A stretch of DNA of 64,000 bases from contig CAJTDN010000001.1 in the NCBI GenBank assembly GCA_910574865.1, positions 403,975 to 467,974 of the forward strand, written 5' to 3'. Below, piece by piece: positions 34,242 to 43,875 of this stretch. The translations under genes were made by a program, and so were the position numbers. The notes under the pieces were generated by a model. The model did no database searches. It was given only the letters and a program-made list of their open reading frames with translations, and was not told the origin of the DNA. The stretch's first letter is position 1. Every line of letters starts with the position of its first letter. This DNA is from Lachnospiraceae bacterium (lineage in GTDB: Bacteria > Bacillota > Clostridia > Lachnospirales > Lachnospiraceae).

Positions 34242-35309
34242 TCATTCCTCCCGCGATCCGTCAGCCAGCGCGTCCTCCTGCGGCTTTTCAGCCGCCCCGG
34301 ACTCCGGATTCTCCCCGGCCACCCCTGTGTCCGGCTCCGCTACTTCGGTTTCCGACTTCGCACCAGCCGCTTCCGGCTCTGCGGCTCCGGTTTCCGACTT
34401 CGGACCGCCCGCTCCCGGCCCCGCTCCGACCTCGTTCGCTTTCCCGGCCCCGGATTTCTGCCGCGCCCGCATCTTCTTATCCCTGCGGTACAACACGAAG
34501 CAGAACGCGCCCGTCACCGCCAGCCCCACGGCCACCCACAATAAATAATTGGTATGGAGGCTCATGTTACCGAGCGGAACGCTCTCTTCCATGACCAGTT
34601 CCGGCTCATAAGGCACCCGGTGCCCACGCACCAGGAGCCGGTGGCTGTTCACCCCGTAAGGCGTGCACGTAAGGAGCGTGACCAAATCCATGCCGTCTTC
34701 CACCGACAATGCTTTCGTCTCCTCGGGTTCGACTACCGAAATCCGATCCACCTCGTAACACAAGGTGTCATCCAAAATGTGCAAAAGGAAATGGTCTCCT
34801 TCTTCCAATTTATCCAAATCCGTGAACAATGCCGCGCTGGGCAACCCCCGGTGCGCGGATATGACCGCGTGGGTGTCTTTCCCTCCCGCCGGGAGGGAGC
34901 TTCCTTCCAAATGTCCGGCAGCCTTTTCCAACACTTCCTCGTCCGTCGTGTGAAAAATCGGAAGCGTAATCTTAATCTTGGGAATCTCCACCGTCCCCAT
35001 GATACCGTCCCCGCCGATATTCAGACAAGACATGTATCCTTCGTCCTCACCCGAGGCACTCGCCACGGCAAACGAATCAGGAAGGATGCTGGGAAGCAGG
35101 GCGTTGTTATAACTTTCCGCCCGCGCCCGCTCCGCCTCGTAGTCAATCGTGCCCTGCGCTTCCATGTCGGCCACCGTCTGCTCGTAATTGCTGATCAACT
35201 GGTCCTGCCGATAATTATTCCATTGATTTGCCACGAACGGATACAACAGCAAGGACAACCCGGCTAAAAATAGAACCACTATAAAAATTTTACTCGCTTT
35301 CTTACTCAT
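34242..35309 (-). CDS. Class C sortase with a long C-terminal tail
   Basis: A 355-residue sortase from the ATG at 35309 (AAGGAG upstream). The catalytic residues are His153 (SAHRGLPSA), Cys215 (TLLTCTPYG) and Arg224 (NSHRLLVRGHR). The lid equivalent is Asp-Ser-Phe (78-80). Two membrane helices flank the domain. Beyond the second helix a tail of about 85 residues contains repeats of the type AKSETxxAEPxxxGA. Such a tail would be cytoplasmic and is absent from the second sortase. The two sortases are 55-60 percent alike by eye in the core and probably divide polymerisation and tip joining. The stop overlaps the next gene's first possible start. Confidence 0.93.
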   Translation of the reverse strand: MSKKASKIFIVVLFLAGLSLLLYPFVANQWNNYRQDQLISNYEQTVADMEAQGTIDYEAERARAESYNNALLPSILPDSFAVASASGEDEGYMSCLNIGGDGIMGTVEIPKIKITLPIFHTTDEEVLEKAAGHLEGSSLPAGGKDTHAVISAHRGLPSAALFTDLDKLEEGDHFLLHILDDTLCYEVDRISVVEPEETKALSVEDGMDLVTLLTCTPYGVNSHRLLVRGHRVPYEPELVMEESVPLGNMSLHTNYLLWVAVGLAVTGAFCFVLYRRDKKMRARQKSGAGKANEVGAGPGAGGPKSETGAAEPEAAGAKSETEVAEPDTGVAGENPESGAAEKPQEDALADGSREE

Positions 35310-35422
35310 CCAGATTCTCCTTGTGGCTGTATCTTCGTCTTCACACGACCTTTCCCGCACGGACATGGCACGTCCCTGCCATCCTCCATCTGGGAATTCC
35401 CATGTGTCATATGTTATTCTTT

Positions 35423-35505
35423 CGATATTCCCCGGGACAAAACGCCCCGAGGAATATCGTGTATGTTACAATTCACATCCGCGCAAATGCAGGGTGAATT
35501 GTAAC
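35423..35505 (-). promoter_or_regulatory. Tandem hairpins between pilin and sortase genes
   Basis: Hairpin one, 35465-35505, has a perfect 12-bp stem GTTACAATTCAC/GTGAATTGTAAC and belongs to the 12336 palindrome family. Hairpin two, 35423-35459, has CGATATTCC/GGAATATCG extended by CGGG/CCCG. Neither is followed by a T-run. Their place between a major pilin and its sortases suggests partial termination or RNA processing to favour pilin over enzyme. Confidence 0.6.
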
Positions 35506-35581
35506 AAATGTACTTCGCGTTTCCGAAATACTTCATGGAAACATTTCAAATTCTAATGCTTCGTCCTCAAAATACCGACGA

Positions 35582-37297
35582 TTACGCTTCCTTCGCAGAA
35601 TCCTTGGAGGATTTCCTGCGGCTTGCGAAGAACAAGCCGGCCGCGATAATCATGATGGCACAACCGCCAATCGTGAAGATAGTCGTACCGATACCACCGG
35701 TGGAAGGAAGGTTGCCAAGCTTGGTATTCTTAATCTGAGTCATACCCTCTTGCCTCTTATCAACGACTGCAACCAATTCTGCATTCTCATCCGGCTTCTC
35801 ATAAGTCGCCTCATACGTTGATGTCGCGGAGCCGTCAATCTTAATAGAATATGACTTCAGCATACCCGGCTTTGCATTAGCAGCGGCAGCATCAGCCGCC
35901 GTATAATATACCGCGGTAATCTCGACCTTATGTTCCCTCGTATCTACACTATATCCGGCCGGTGCCTTAGTTTCTTGTAGTATATAATGCCCCGCATCTA
36001 AGCCACTGAAATTAATTCTACCATCCTTATCAGAAGTTGCCGTGTACGGTGTTGCACCTTCCACTTTTACATATTCACCATCTGCTCTTACCGTGGCCTC
36101 CACGAGCGAGAATTCTGCCCCCGCCAACGGCTTTGCAGTACTTTCTTCGGGCTTTCCTAATACAAATTTATCTCCATCATCCGTCTTGATGATTTCACCC
36201 GTGACATACTTATCCTTGCCACCCAGATTACCATCAATTGCAAAGGTGTAATGGTAAGTTTCCTTCTCTATCCCCTCCGTTTCCCCACTTGGCTTATGCG
36301 TATAAGTCAACTTCGCGGTATTCGTGTTATAATCAAAATTGACTTTGGCATCTTCGCTTAACGTCGCATCATAGGTCACAATGAATTTATGGGAAACTAT
36401 GCTTGTGGCATCTTCCGTAGCAGGTCCGCCTAATCCCTTAATATAATCCGAATTGAAATCAAGGGTAAAGCTTTTTCCTCCCGTCGGGACAGTCTGAGCA
36501 TAATGTCCGTCAGCACCTATTGGTTCGCCCTTTGTATCGTCCAAATAAACCTTGATGTTCCTGACATTATCAAGTCCATCCAACGTATCGGAAATGATAT
36601 ACTGTATTGTTTCATATTCGTCACTATAACTAGGTATATATGCCTCGATTTGGAAATGCACCGTATCACCAATGGCCACGTCATCTCCCTTGTTGTTCCC
36701 GCTCCCTGGATTTACAATTGTCTTTTCCAATGTCACGTCCGAACTCTTCGCGTATACCGGCGCGTTTGTCCCGATTTGAAAATCATCTCCCGCACTAACG
36801 CTTCCAGCCTGCACACCGTTCACATCATAATAAACACTGACAATCATCGGATTGTAAACCCGGTCAGTACCCGCTGCGGCTTTCACAAGAACAAGGTATG
36901 TTCCTACTTCCAACCTTTCTGTCACGGAAGTTCCCGTTATTTCCTCAATTGTCTTAAAAGGATTGATAAGAGTGGCACCGTCTGCCTGGCTCGCGGCAAT
37001 CTGCTTCGCGATATCCGTGATTTCCTCCGCTGTCGGGCTTTCCACGTTAGCAATGGCATATCCATCTACCACCTTGTATCCGGTAAACGCGTCTCCTTCA
37101 TATTTGGCATCGACGATTTGGTAAAAGCTTACCGTGTCTCCCGCTTGTAACCCCGAAACAGTGGCTTCCTTACTGTCGCCATCAACTGGATACTTTGGTA
37201 CAGTCGGTTCTGCTGTGCTTGCCGATACCGTCATCGCCATTCCCAGCACCATTGCCAGTGATAGCATTACGGCAAACACTTTTTTCATTTTTTTCAT
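35582..37297 (-). CDS. Major pilin, LPSTG-anchored
   Basis: A 571-residue major fimbrial subunit. The signal peptide is 1-26 (MTVSAS). The N-terminal domain contains PTVPKYPVDG, whose Lys35 may be the pilin-motif lysine used for polymerisation. A middle Ig-like domain begins VTLEKTIVNPGSGNNKGDD (about 205-223). A C-terminal prealbumin-like domain carries the E-box LQETKAPAGY (440-449) for an internal isopeptide bond. LPSTG is at 530-534, followed by a membrane helix and RRKSSKDSAKEA. GGAG precedes the ATG at 37297. The order tip adhesin, major pilin, sortase C, sortase C is the classic pilus operon order. Confidence 0.93.
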   Translation of the reverse strand: MKKMKKVFAVMLSLAMVLGMAMTVSASTAEPTVPKYPVDGDSKEATVSGLQAGDTVSFYQIVDAKYEGDAFTGYKVVDGYAIANVESPTAEEITDIAKQIAASQADGATLINPFKTIEEITGTSVTERLEVGTYLVLVKAAAGTDRVYNPMIVSVYYDVNGVQAGSVSAGDDFQIGTNAPVYAKSSDVTLEKTIVNPGSGNNKGDDVAIGDTVHFQIEAYIPSYSDEYETIQYIISDTLDGLDNVRNIKVYLDDTKGEPIGADGHYAQTVPTGGKSFTLDFNSDYIKGLGGPATEDATSIVSHKFIVTYDATLSEDAKVNFDYNTNTAKLTYTHKPSGETEGIEKETYHYTFAIDGNLGGKDKYVTGEIIKTDDGDKFVLGKPEESTAKPLAGAEFSLVEATVRADGEYVKVEGATPYTATSDKDGRINFSGLDAGHYILQETKAPAGYSVDTREHKVEITAVYYTAADAAAANAKPGMLKSYSIKIDGSATSTYEATYEKPDENAELVAVVDKRQEGMTQIKNTKLGNLPSTGGIGTTIFTIGGCAIMIIAAGLFFASRRKSSKDSAKEA

Positions 37298-37425
37298 TTT
37301 TCTTCTCCTTTTCCTCTTATTTTTTTGACACATTTTCCGCGCACGCCTTATGCACAGTTTTTCCTATGTACCTCGTGTGTTTTTTCTGTGCCATTTCAGG
37401 CTGCCAAAAAGAATCTTCCAAACAC

Positions 37426-40400
37426 CTAACTTTTCAGCACCCCCTTATGTTTATTTCTATATGTTATCAACGCCGCGGCCGACATCAGCAGCACGCCGCC
37501 AAACATATACCAATAAATTCCAGTACCGCCCGTGGACGGGAGCTCGTAAACGACCTCGTTTTTAAAATAGTAGACGCACACCACGTTTTGATTTTCATCA
37601 TTTTTGCCTTCATAATCATCGGGCTCTTTGAAAACAAACTGTCCATTTGGCCCGTCCCTTAATTCTACCGTGGCTTTGTAGTCCTCGCCAATTGATATTT
37701 TCCATTCCATGGTACTCAACGTATAACCTATTGGTGCCTCTATTTCCTTTAACAAATACGTCTTGCCTTGTTTAAGTTTTATTTCTCCGGCCGTCTTAAC
37801 GTCCAATAGCATACCCTTCTCATTGGAAACGATTCTTTCCGATATCGCCCCTTCTATTGGAGTTCCATCTGAATTACATGGCGTTAATAAGAATACCGCG
37901 CCTGCCAGTGGATTGCTAGACTCATCACTTTCGCCACTTCCCACCTTCACGATTCTGAAATCCGTAAGCAACGTGTTCGTCACGACCAGCGTATCCTTAT
38001 ACACCCCATCCTGCCCGGTTGTTCCGGCGTCACCATTTGGCTTTGTCGCATATTGAACCTTATACTGGGCCGAAGGAAAACTTCCCGTTTGACCATCCTC
38101 AATCGGATTGCCCGCGGCGTCTAACTCTCTCACGCCATATACGATTTCTATGGCATCCGCATTATAGTTTTCTTCCTGCCCCTCCTCTTTGGGAGGCCAT
38201 TCATAGCGGTACTGTGGAAGATTGTCAAACGTCGCCTTCCAGCCATTGGACTCATTCAGCGTGACCGTTTTGTATATCGTATTCCCATTTTCGTCAGTAC
38301 ACGGATAAGGCTTCCCATCGGCATATAATGCCAGCTTCACCTCCGACGGCCGGAATTGTTCCGCTCCGCTTCCTTCATTCTGCCACTCCTTCTCCACCGC
38401 GACGCTGATTGGCTTTAACTTGTTCGTCAACACACCATTCTCCAGTATCGGCTCATATCCATCGGGAAGGCTGATTTCCTCCACGCTGTAACTGTATCCA
38501 TACGACACGCCATTTGCACCGCTCTGTAGCGGAAGTCCCTCCCATTCATGATACCAATTATTGTCCTTGGTCAGTTCCGCCACCATCGCGGTCGGATGCG
38601 CTTCACCATTCTCCGGCTTTTGCAAGAGCCGGACGACAACCTTTTCCGGCCTGAACGGATTATCGTTATCATCCCATTCCTTTCTCACACTATATGTCGT
38701 GGTCGCTGGAGGCGTAATGGAGACTGGCACAGACTGTGGTAACGTAAACTGCATATAGCAACATGAGCCAGAAGCGCCTCGCTCCATAAAAAACACTTTT
38801 AACTTATGCGACCTATCTGAATCCGAAAGGTCAATCAACCCTTGTTCCGCCAATTCCTCCATCTTGGCACGCAAATCAACAGATTGGCTTGCCGCCTGAT
38901 GTATCCCTCCAATATCAACGATTAAATGACCATCAACAAACAACCAAAAATCATCATCCCCCCGGAAATAATATTCCATTGGTCCCGTATAATCCCCTAT
39001 GGTGAACTCGACCTCATAAACCATTCCAAAATACCAATTATGGCCTTTTGTCTCAGAATTAAAATCATTTGTAGCTATTTTCGATCCATATCCTGAACCA
39101 TCATATTGATAATACTCAGGTGATGTTTTTCCAAGCAACGGATCCCTTCTCTTATCTGATGGCACCTCATCCAAAGGCCAAAACTCATTGGCATATAAAT
39201 TAAAATTTTGTTTCCACGCTGGCCGCGCCCTGAATTCTGTCAAATCGCCTGTGGCATTCTTCCCCAGACTCTCATCATACACATATTGTAGCGTGTACGT
39301 GTCTCCATTTTGCATAAAACTTAGTTTGTAATTACTGTACGCTGTAGAGCCGTTCGTCGGGTCATTTGAAAATAAATTTCTTGGCACACTCACATTATTA
39401 CTAAATTGTAAATTTCCATTACCATCTAACCCATTTTCCACAATTCCTTGCGCGACTATGCCCGTACCATATGTTGTATAGCCATTCGACGCATTTAATT
39501 TTCGAGTTACTCCTCCTTTCGTTAATTCTATATTTTGTATCACATTACCTGAAACACCTTCACTTGTATTCCCACCGCTCAACTGTCCTATATATAACTT
39601 GTTTCCGTTGCCAATGAAATTATTATTAATTCCTTGCTTGTTTCCATTCAAGTACGTCTTTCCATCATGCTTTGTCTCAACTCCATTCGTAATATCATAA
39701 TCATAAAAAGTTACCGGAAATTTTTTACCATCATTTTTTATTGGCTCATACCAGAACCGAATAACCGAATTCCGTGTCAATTCTATAGTGTCATCCGTAC
39801 TATCATCAGTATCTATAAGATATTCTGCATATTTCCCCGTTGGCCATGTCTGTGCACTTAACTCTTGTGTTTCTACCTCCGTGGCATCCATAACCCAAAC
39901 CTTTTTTACTTTATAATTCTTATCACCCTTTACATTACATATCTTGCTTAGCCCCTCAATGCTCGTGTAATACTCATTTGGTATATCAATCATATCATCG
40001 GAATATATCTCACAATCCTCTTCTATTGTTTTAACTCTTCCACTTCCTGATGTATCAAATGCCGTATCGTTACCCGTTAACACATCCGCCTCGCCATCCA
40101 GTGTCTCAATTCCTTCTCCCCAATGCTGTACCGTGACCGCAATCTTTGCATTAAGTTCCTCCAAATTCACGTACACATACACCGAGAAGTGTTCCGTCTC
40201 TATCACCACGTCTTTTTCTTCCGTGGCGGTGGCTTCCATGTCCGTCACCTCGCCGCTGTTTTCATCGACATGGATGACGTTGACCTCGGTCGCCTCGTCC
40301 TCGACGGCCTTCGCCACCTCGTGGCTGGAGAACTTCACCGAGACCGGCCCTAACGGCTGCACTTCCTCGCCGTCAACCATCAGCTTGATGTCGAACGCCT

Positions 40401-42096
40401 GGTAGCTGCTGACTTCCTTTTCCTTCTCCTCCGCAATCTTCGTGACGGCCTCCTCAATGGCCTCGATTCTCTCGTCACTGGCCGCACTTTCCCCGTTACC
40501 GCTCTCGGTTTTCCCGTCACTGACCACACTTATCCCATTATCCATTTTGGCTGTCCCGTCGCTTGCCGTGCCGTCAGTAGACGCACTTTCCCCGCTGCTA
40601 GTTCCGGCTGCCCCGTCACCAGCCTTCGACTCGCTGGCCATGATTAACTCCGCCTGGATGCCATATTCCTTTCCTTCTTCAAAAGAACTCGCTGGGCCGC
40701 TCAACGTAATCGTGGTATCGCCCACGTCCGTCGACAACTCCACTATCGAATTCTCCTCGCCGTCCTTGTCGGAGTTTTCTGAACCTTCCTCGCCATCCTT
40801 CTCGGACTCGGACGCATTTTCACCGTCTACCGTTCCCGGCCCGGACGAGTTTTCATCATCCGCGGCCGGCTCCGTCGGCACTTCGCCGCCCTCGGCTCCC
40901 GCGTTTTCCAATCCTGCCATTTCATCAAGGTGCTTGTATGCCCGCTCCATCTCCGTCGTTTTCAGGTATGAGAAAATATGCCCGTCGCTCACGGCATACG
41001 TGTTTTCCTTCACCTCGTTCGCGCTGTTGCCCTCGATAACCTTGATTTCATTTCTTTCCTTATCATAAGAAGAAACGATGCCCATCTGCTTGGCGGTTTC
41101 TTCCCCCTGCCTCTCAAAAAACACGATGTCCCCAGCCTGCGGCTCATACGCTCCCGCGGCCACCAGGTATCCGTTATCCTTTTCAAGCACGAACCTCTCA
41201 TGCCATCTGGCCGTATCCGTCTCGTCCATGAACATTCCGGATTCTTCCAATCCCGCATAATGGAGGCAGAAGTTCACGAACGCCGCGTCCCAATTCACAT
41301 AAACGTCCCCGACGAACTGCCCGTAACGGGTATACCCCTTGTGGCTTCCATCTTCTGCAATCCAATAATTTTCCACGCTTTCCTTGTAGCCGAGCTGCTT
41401 CTGCGCCGCCGCCACCAAGTCCTCGCCCCAGGAATCGGCCCATGTCACGTTCGCGTACTGTGCGTCCCACATGGACGCGCTTTCCACGTCCGCGTTCACG
41501 TCAATCCAGCACCAGTCCGTGTGTACGTGCTCCTCCTTTTCGCACGTCATCTGTTGCTGGTGGCAAGCATCCGTATGCGAATGTCCCTCTTCCTCGTTCT
41601 GTCCGCAGACGAGCACATTCTCCGTTTGGAAACAAGCATCCCCGTGTTGATGACCTTCATACTCCTCCTGGCCGCAGACAAGCACGTTTTCCGTCTGGTA
41701 ACACCCGTCTGAATGCTGGTGCTCCTCGCCCTCTTCCTGGCCACAGACCTGACTCGTCTCAGACTGGTAACAGCCATCCCCGTGCCGGTGCCCTTCGCTC
41801 TCCTCCTGGCCGCAGGATAATGCCCTCGACGGCTGGTAACAACTCTCGGAATGCTGATGCTTCGCGCCCTCTTCCTGGCCGCAGACCAGGACATCCTGAT
41901 AGCACTCTTCACCATGCTGATGTTCCTCGTGTCCGCATTTCGCCCCTTCCGTCATGGCAAAGCCATACTGCGTCAAAATTCCCACGACACTGCTGGCAAC
42001 GATTACCACCAATAGCACAACGGCAACTTCCACTCTCCTGCGCCTCTTGTGTCGTCTATTCAATTCGTTCAAATATTCCTTCACAAGTTTTTGCAT
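37426..42096 (-). CDS. Pilus tip adhesin with Cys/His repeats and a degenerate amidase domain
   Basis: A 1556-residue surface protein. A signal/membrane helix (22-48) is followed by about six Cys/His repeats (50-195) of the form CGQEExExHxHxxxCYQ. Next is an NlpC/P60 or CHAP-like domain (about 215-380) whose expected catalytic Cys is Asp (NWDAAFVNFCLHYAG) and whose His site reads KQMGIV. An acidic disordered stretch (395-560), a fibro-slime/PA14-like domain (DDFWLFVDGHLIVDIGGIHQ) and Cna-B domains (YSVRKEWDDNDNPFRPEKVV and others) follow. LPSTG is at about 1519, then a membrane helix. It starts at 42096 with GAGGGTG. By size and position it is the tip subunit that touches the host or substrate; ligand unknown. 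Confidence 0.88.
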   Translation of the reverse strand: MQKLVKEYLNELNRRHKRRRRVEVAVVLLVVIVASSVVGILTQYGFAMTEGAKCGHEEHQHGEECYQDVLVCGQEEGAKHQHSESCYQPSRALSCGQEESEGHRHGDGCYQSETSQVCGQEEGEEHQHSDGCYQTENVLVCGQEEYEGHQHGDACFQTENVLVCGQNEEEGHSHTDACHQQQMTCEKEEHVHTDWCWIDVNADVESASMWDAQYANVTWADSWGEDLVAAAQKQLGYKESVENYWIAEDGSHKGYTRYGQFVGDVYVNWDAAFVNFCLHYAGLEESGMFMDETDTARWHERFVLEKDNGYLVAAGAYEPQAGDIVFFERQGEETAKQMGIVSSYDKERNEIKVIEGNSANEVKENTYAVSDGHIFSYLKTTEMERAYKHLDEMAGLENAGAEGGEVPTEPAADDENSSGPGTVDGENASESEKDGEEGSENSDKDGEENSIVELSTDVGDTTITLSGPASSFEEGKEYGIQAELIMASESKAGDGAAGTSSGESASTDGTASDGTAKMDNGISVVSDGKTESGNGESAASDERIEAIEEAVTKIAEEKEKEVSSYQAFDIKLMVDGEEVQPLGPVSVKFSSHEVAKAVEDEATEVNVIHVDENSGEVTDMEATATEEKDVVIETEHFSVYVYVNLEELNAKIAVTVQHWGEGIETLDGEADVLTGNDTAFDTSGSGRVKTIEEDCEIYSDDMIDIPNEYYTSIEGLSKICNVKGDKNYKVKKVWVMDATEVETQELSAQTWPTGKYAEYLIDTDDSTDDTIELTRNSVIRFWYEPIKNDGKKFPVTFYDYDITNGVETKHDGKTYLNGNKQGINNNFIGNGNKLYIGQLSGGNTSEGVSGNVIQNIELTKGGVTRKLNASNGYTTYGTGIVAQGIVENGLDGNGNLQFSNNVSVPRNLFSNDPTNGSTAYSNYKLSFMQNGDTYTLQYVYDESLGKNATGDLTEFRARPAWKQNFNLYANEFWPLDEVPSDKRRDPLLGKTSPEYYQYDGSGYGSKIATNDFNSETKGHNWYFGMVYEVEFTIGDYTGPMEYYFRGDDDFWLFVDGHLIVDIGGIHQAASQSVDLRAKMEELAEQGLIDLSDSDRSHKLKVFFMERGASGSCCYMQFTLPQSVPVSITPPATTTYSVRKEWDDNDNPFRPEKVVVRLLQKPENGEAHPTAMVAELTKDNNWYHEWEGLPLQSGANGVSYGYSYSVEEISLPDGYEPILENGVLTNKLKPISVAVEKEWQNEGSGAEQFRPSEVKLALYADGKPYPCTDENGNTIYKTVTLNESNGWKATFDNLPQYRYEWPPKEEGQEENYNADAIEIVYGVRELDAAGNPIEDGQTGSFPSAQYKVQYATKPNGDAGTTGQDGVYKDTLVVTNTLLTDFRIVKVGSGESDESSNPLAGAVFLLTPCNSDGTPIEGAISERIVSNEKGMLLDVKTAGEIKLKQGKTYLLKEIEAPIGYTLSTMEWKISIGEDYKATVELRDGPNGQFVFKEPDDYEGKNDENQNVVCVYYFKNEVVYELPSTGGTGIYWYMFGGVLLMSAAALITYRNKHKGVLKS

Positions 42097-42205
42097 CTTT
42101 TCACCCTCTTACTGCATAATTTCCATCCTACGGCCTCCACCGCGCGATTCACAACACATCGTATCCTGTCTTGCGGCCCCACCAGGCACCCCCGCCCCAC
42201 GGCTT

Positions 42206-42787
42206 CTACTCCACAATCTCCATACGTCCAAGCGGCCACACCCTGCATATGATTTTCCCGACAATCTGGCTCCTTTCCACGCATCCGATGGCTTTCATGC
42301 GGCTGTCAACGGACTCCGCCCGATTGTCACCCAGCACGAAAATCATTCCTTCCGGCACTTGGTAAGGAAATTCCAAATTGCATTTCCCAAAATCCTTTTC
42401 CGCCAGATATGGCTCCTCCATGATTTCACCATTGACATACACGTTCCCTTCCTGGTCTATCTCTATATAATCTCCCGCGCTCCCTATCACGCGCTTCAGG
42501 AGTACCTCTCCCCCATAATAGAAGCCAATCACGTCCCCCACCTCGACGGTTTTCGTCTGATAAAGGAAGATGATTTCCCTTTCCTCCAACGTCGGCATCA
42601 TGCTCGAACCGTTGACTTCCAAAAACATGAAAAACCTTGTCACGAGCAATGCCGCTATGGCGGCCGTCACGGTCAGTATCCCGGCTATGGTCAGCATCAG
42701 CCTCCTAAACTCCCTTTCGGCTTCCACCCTTGCAAGTTCCGCCCGGAGTAAATCCAAAGAAGGAATTTCCAACTTTTTTTCATCCAT
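42206..42787 (-). CDS. lepB: Signal peptidase I of the pilus operon
   Basis: A 193-residue peptidase from the ATG at 42787, which overlaps the previous stop by 8 bases. It has one membrane helix (about 31-52), catalytic Ser62 in GSSMMPTL, Lys98 in EVLLKRVIG, and the closing motif GDNRAESVDSR. This Ser/Lys enzyme differs from the Ser/His SipW at 27986. A dedicated signal peptidase is common in sortase-pilus operons, where it processes or helps assemble pilins. Confidence 0.92.
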   Translation of the reverse strand: MDEKKLEIPSLDLLRAELARVEAEREFRRLMLTIAGILTVTAAIAALLVTRFFMFLEVNGSSMMPTLEEREIIFLYQTKTVEVGDVIGFYYGGEVLLKRVIGSAGDYIEIDQEGNVYVNGEIMEEPYLAEKDFGKCNLEFPYQVPEGMIFVLGDNRAESVDSRMKAIGCVERSQIVGKIICRVWPLGRMEIVE

Positions 42788-43148
42788 TCCCGTCACCCGG
42801 AGCTTCCAACGCCGTAAAGTCCGCGTTCTTCTGTACCGCCTTGATAAGCCCGTCAAGTATCAGCGCCGCGTCGGCAAACGAGCCATTTTCCTTCATCTCG
42901 CCGACCCTTTCCAACTGCAACTTCTCTATGACACCGTTAAGTTCCATAATCTTTGCGTCCTTCTGGTTCAAACGCTCGTCTTTCACGTTCAGCTTCATTT
43001 TCAAACGCTCGTAGCTTTCCTCCAACTCCTTCAGCCGCGCCTTTGCCGTCTCGGCTTCCTTCTGCAGCCGCTCCGCCTCCTCGCACTGCATCACGAGCAT
43101 TTGGAGAAGCTCCCTGCGATTCAACCTGCGTAATTCCTTGTCCGTCAT
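42780..43148 (-). CDS. Coiled-coil protein of the pilus operon
   Basis: A 122-residue cytoplasmic protein. It starts MTDKELRRLNRRELLQMLVM and continues as a continuous coiled coil (about 22-85; heptad Leu in LKELEESYERLKMKLN). The C-terminal block is GSFADAALILDGLIKAVQKN. I know similar short coiled-coil proteins next to pilus signal peptidases in Lachnospiraceae but no tested function. It overlaps the signal peptidase gene and so belongs to the operon. A scaffold or regulatory role is only a guess. Confidence 0.75.
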   Translation of the reverse strand: MTDKELRRLNRRELLQMLVMQCEEAERLQKEAETAKARLKELEESYERLKMKLNVKDERLNQKDAKIMELNGVIEKLQLERVGEMKENGSFADAALILDGLIKAVQKNADFTALEAPGDGNG

Positions 43149-43168
43149 GCCGCTTTCCCTTCTTCCCG

Positions 43169-43684
43169 TCAGTCGGTTTCCTCCGCACTTCCCGCCTCGC
43201 CAAGCACTCCGTCTATTATCTTGATCAACTCCAGCACCGACCTGAAATATACCGTCTTATCCTCGTCCAAATATGTCACCTTTCCCTGCCAGCTACTGTG
43301 CTGCCTATGTTGGACGCGAATGACAAACGTCCCCATGTCTCCATGCTGCTCCAATAATTTTTCGTCCTCCATGACCTTTGCCATCCCTTCCTCTTTTTTA
43401 TAATCGCGGGTACGTCCATGTATGTCCCTGTCACCGGTCCCCATGTGTGGAAAACCGAGCGCGTTAAAAAGCTCTTCTGCCACCCGTATGACTTTCTCGT
43501 AGCCGCTAAACGGGATGCCCTCCTTCTCGTACCCGTGATACAAGCGTCCCTCTATCGTTCCCTTGTCATTCTTGTCAACACACAGTACGATTCCATTTAC
43601 CGTTCCAATGTAATGTCCGGATCGCGCCATCCGTATCATTTCCTTTCTCGTCCTATAAAGGGTGCCAGACCCAGATGCCTCCAT
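43169..43684 (-). CDS. Unknown protein at the head of the pilus operon
   Basis: A 171-residue soluble protein. GGAGG lies 5 bases before the ATG at 43684; an ATG at about 43627 is an alternative. The sequence contains HYIGTVNGIVLCVDKNDKGT, RLYHGYEKEGIPFSGYEKVI and TFVIRVQHRQHSSWQGKVTY with DKTVYFRSVLELIKIID. The last stretch (a short beta pair then RSVLELIKII) resembles small domains that end transcription-associated proteins in this group, but I do not recognise a family. Its stop is 20 bases before the coiled-coil gene. It may regulate the operon. Confidence 0.6.
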   Translation of the reverse strand: MEASGSGTLYRTRKEMIRMARSGHYIGTVNGIVLCVDKNDKGTIEGRLYHGYEKEGIPFSGYEKVIRVAEELFNALGFPHMGTGDRDIHGRTRDYKKEEGMAKVMEDEKLLEQHGDMGTFVIRVQHRQHSSWQGKVTYLDEDKTVYFRSVLELIKIIDGVLGEAGSAEETD

Positions 43685-43875
43685 GTAAGCCTCCACATGC
43701 CAAAAAGAAACGAACCACCTTACCCCCGAGCATCCGTCCCCTTCTTAAAAAATACCTTCCATGGTTTTTATTTTAACAGTCCCAGACTATCCCCTTTACT
43801 ATCCCTTTTATAAAAAAATGCGTTTTTTCATGTTTTTTCGTCATTTATTCGTTCCTGGCACTTCATTTACATCCT

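Noticed and set aside
42780..42787. Frameshift between the coiled-coil and signal peptidase genes
   Set aside because: The ATGGATGA overlap is a normal coupled junction; both proteins have complete ends.
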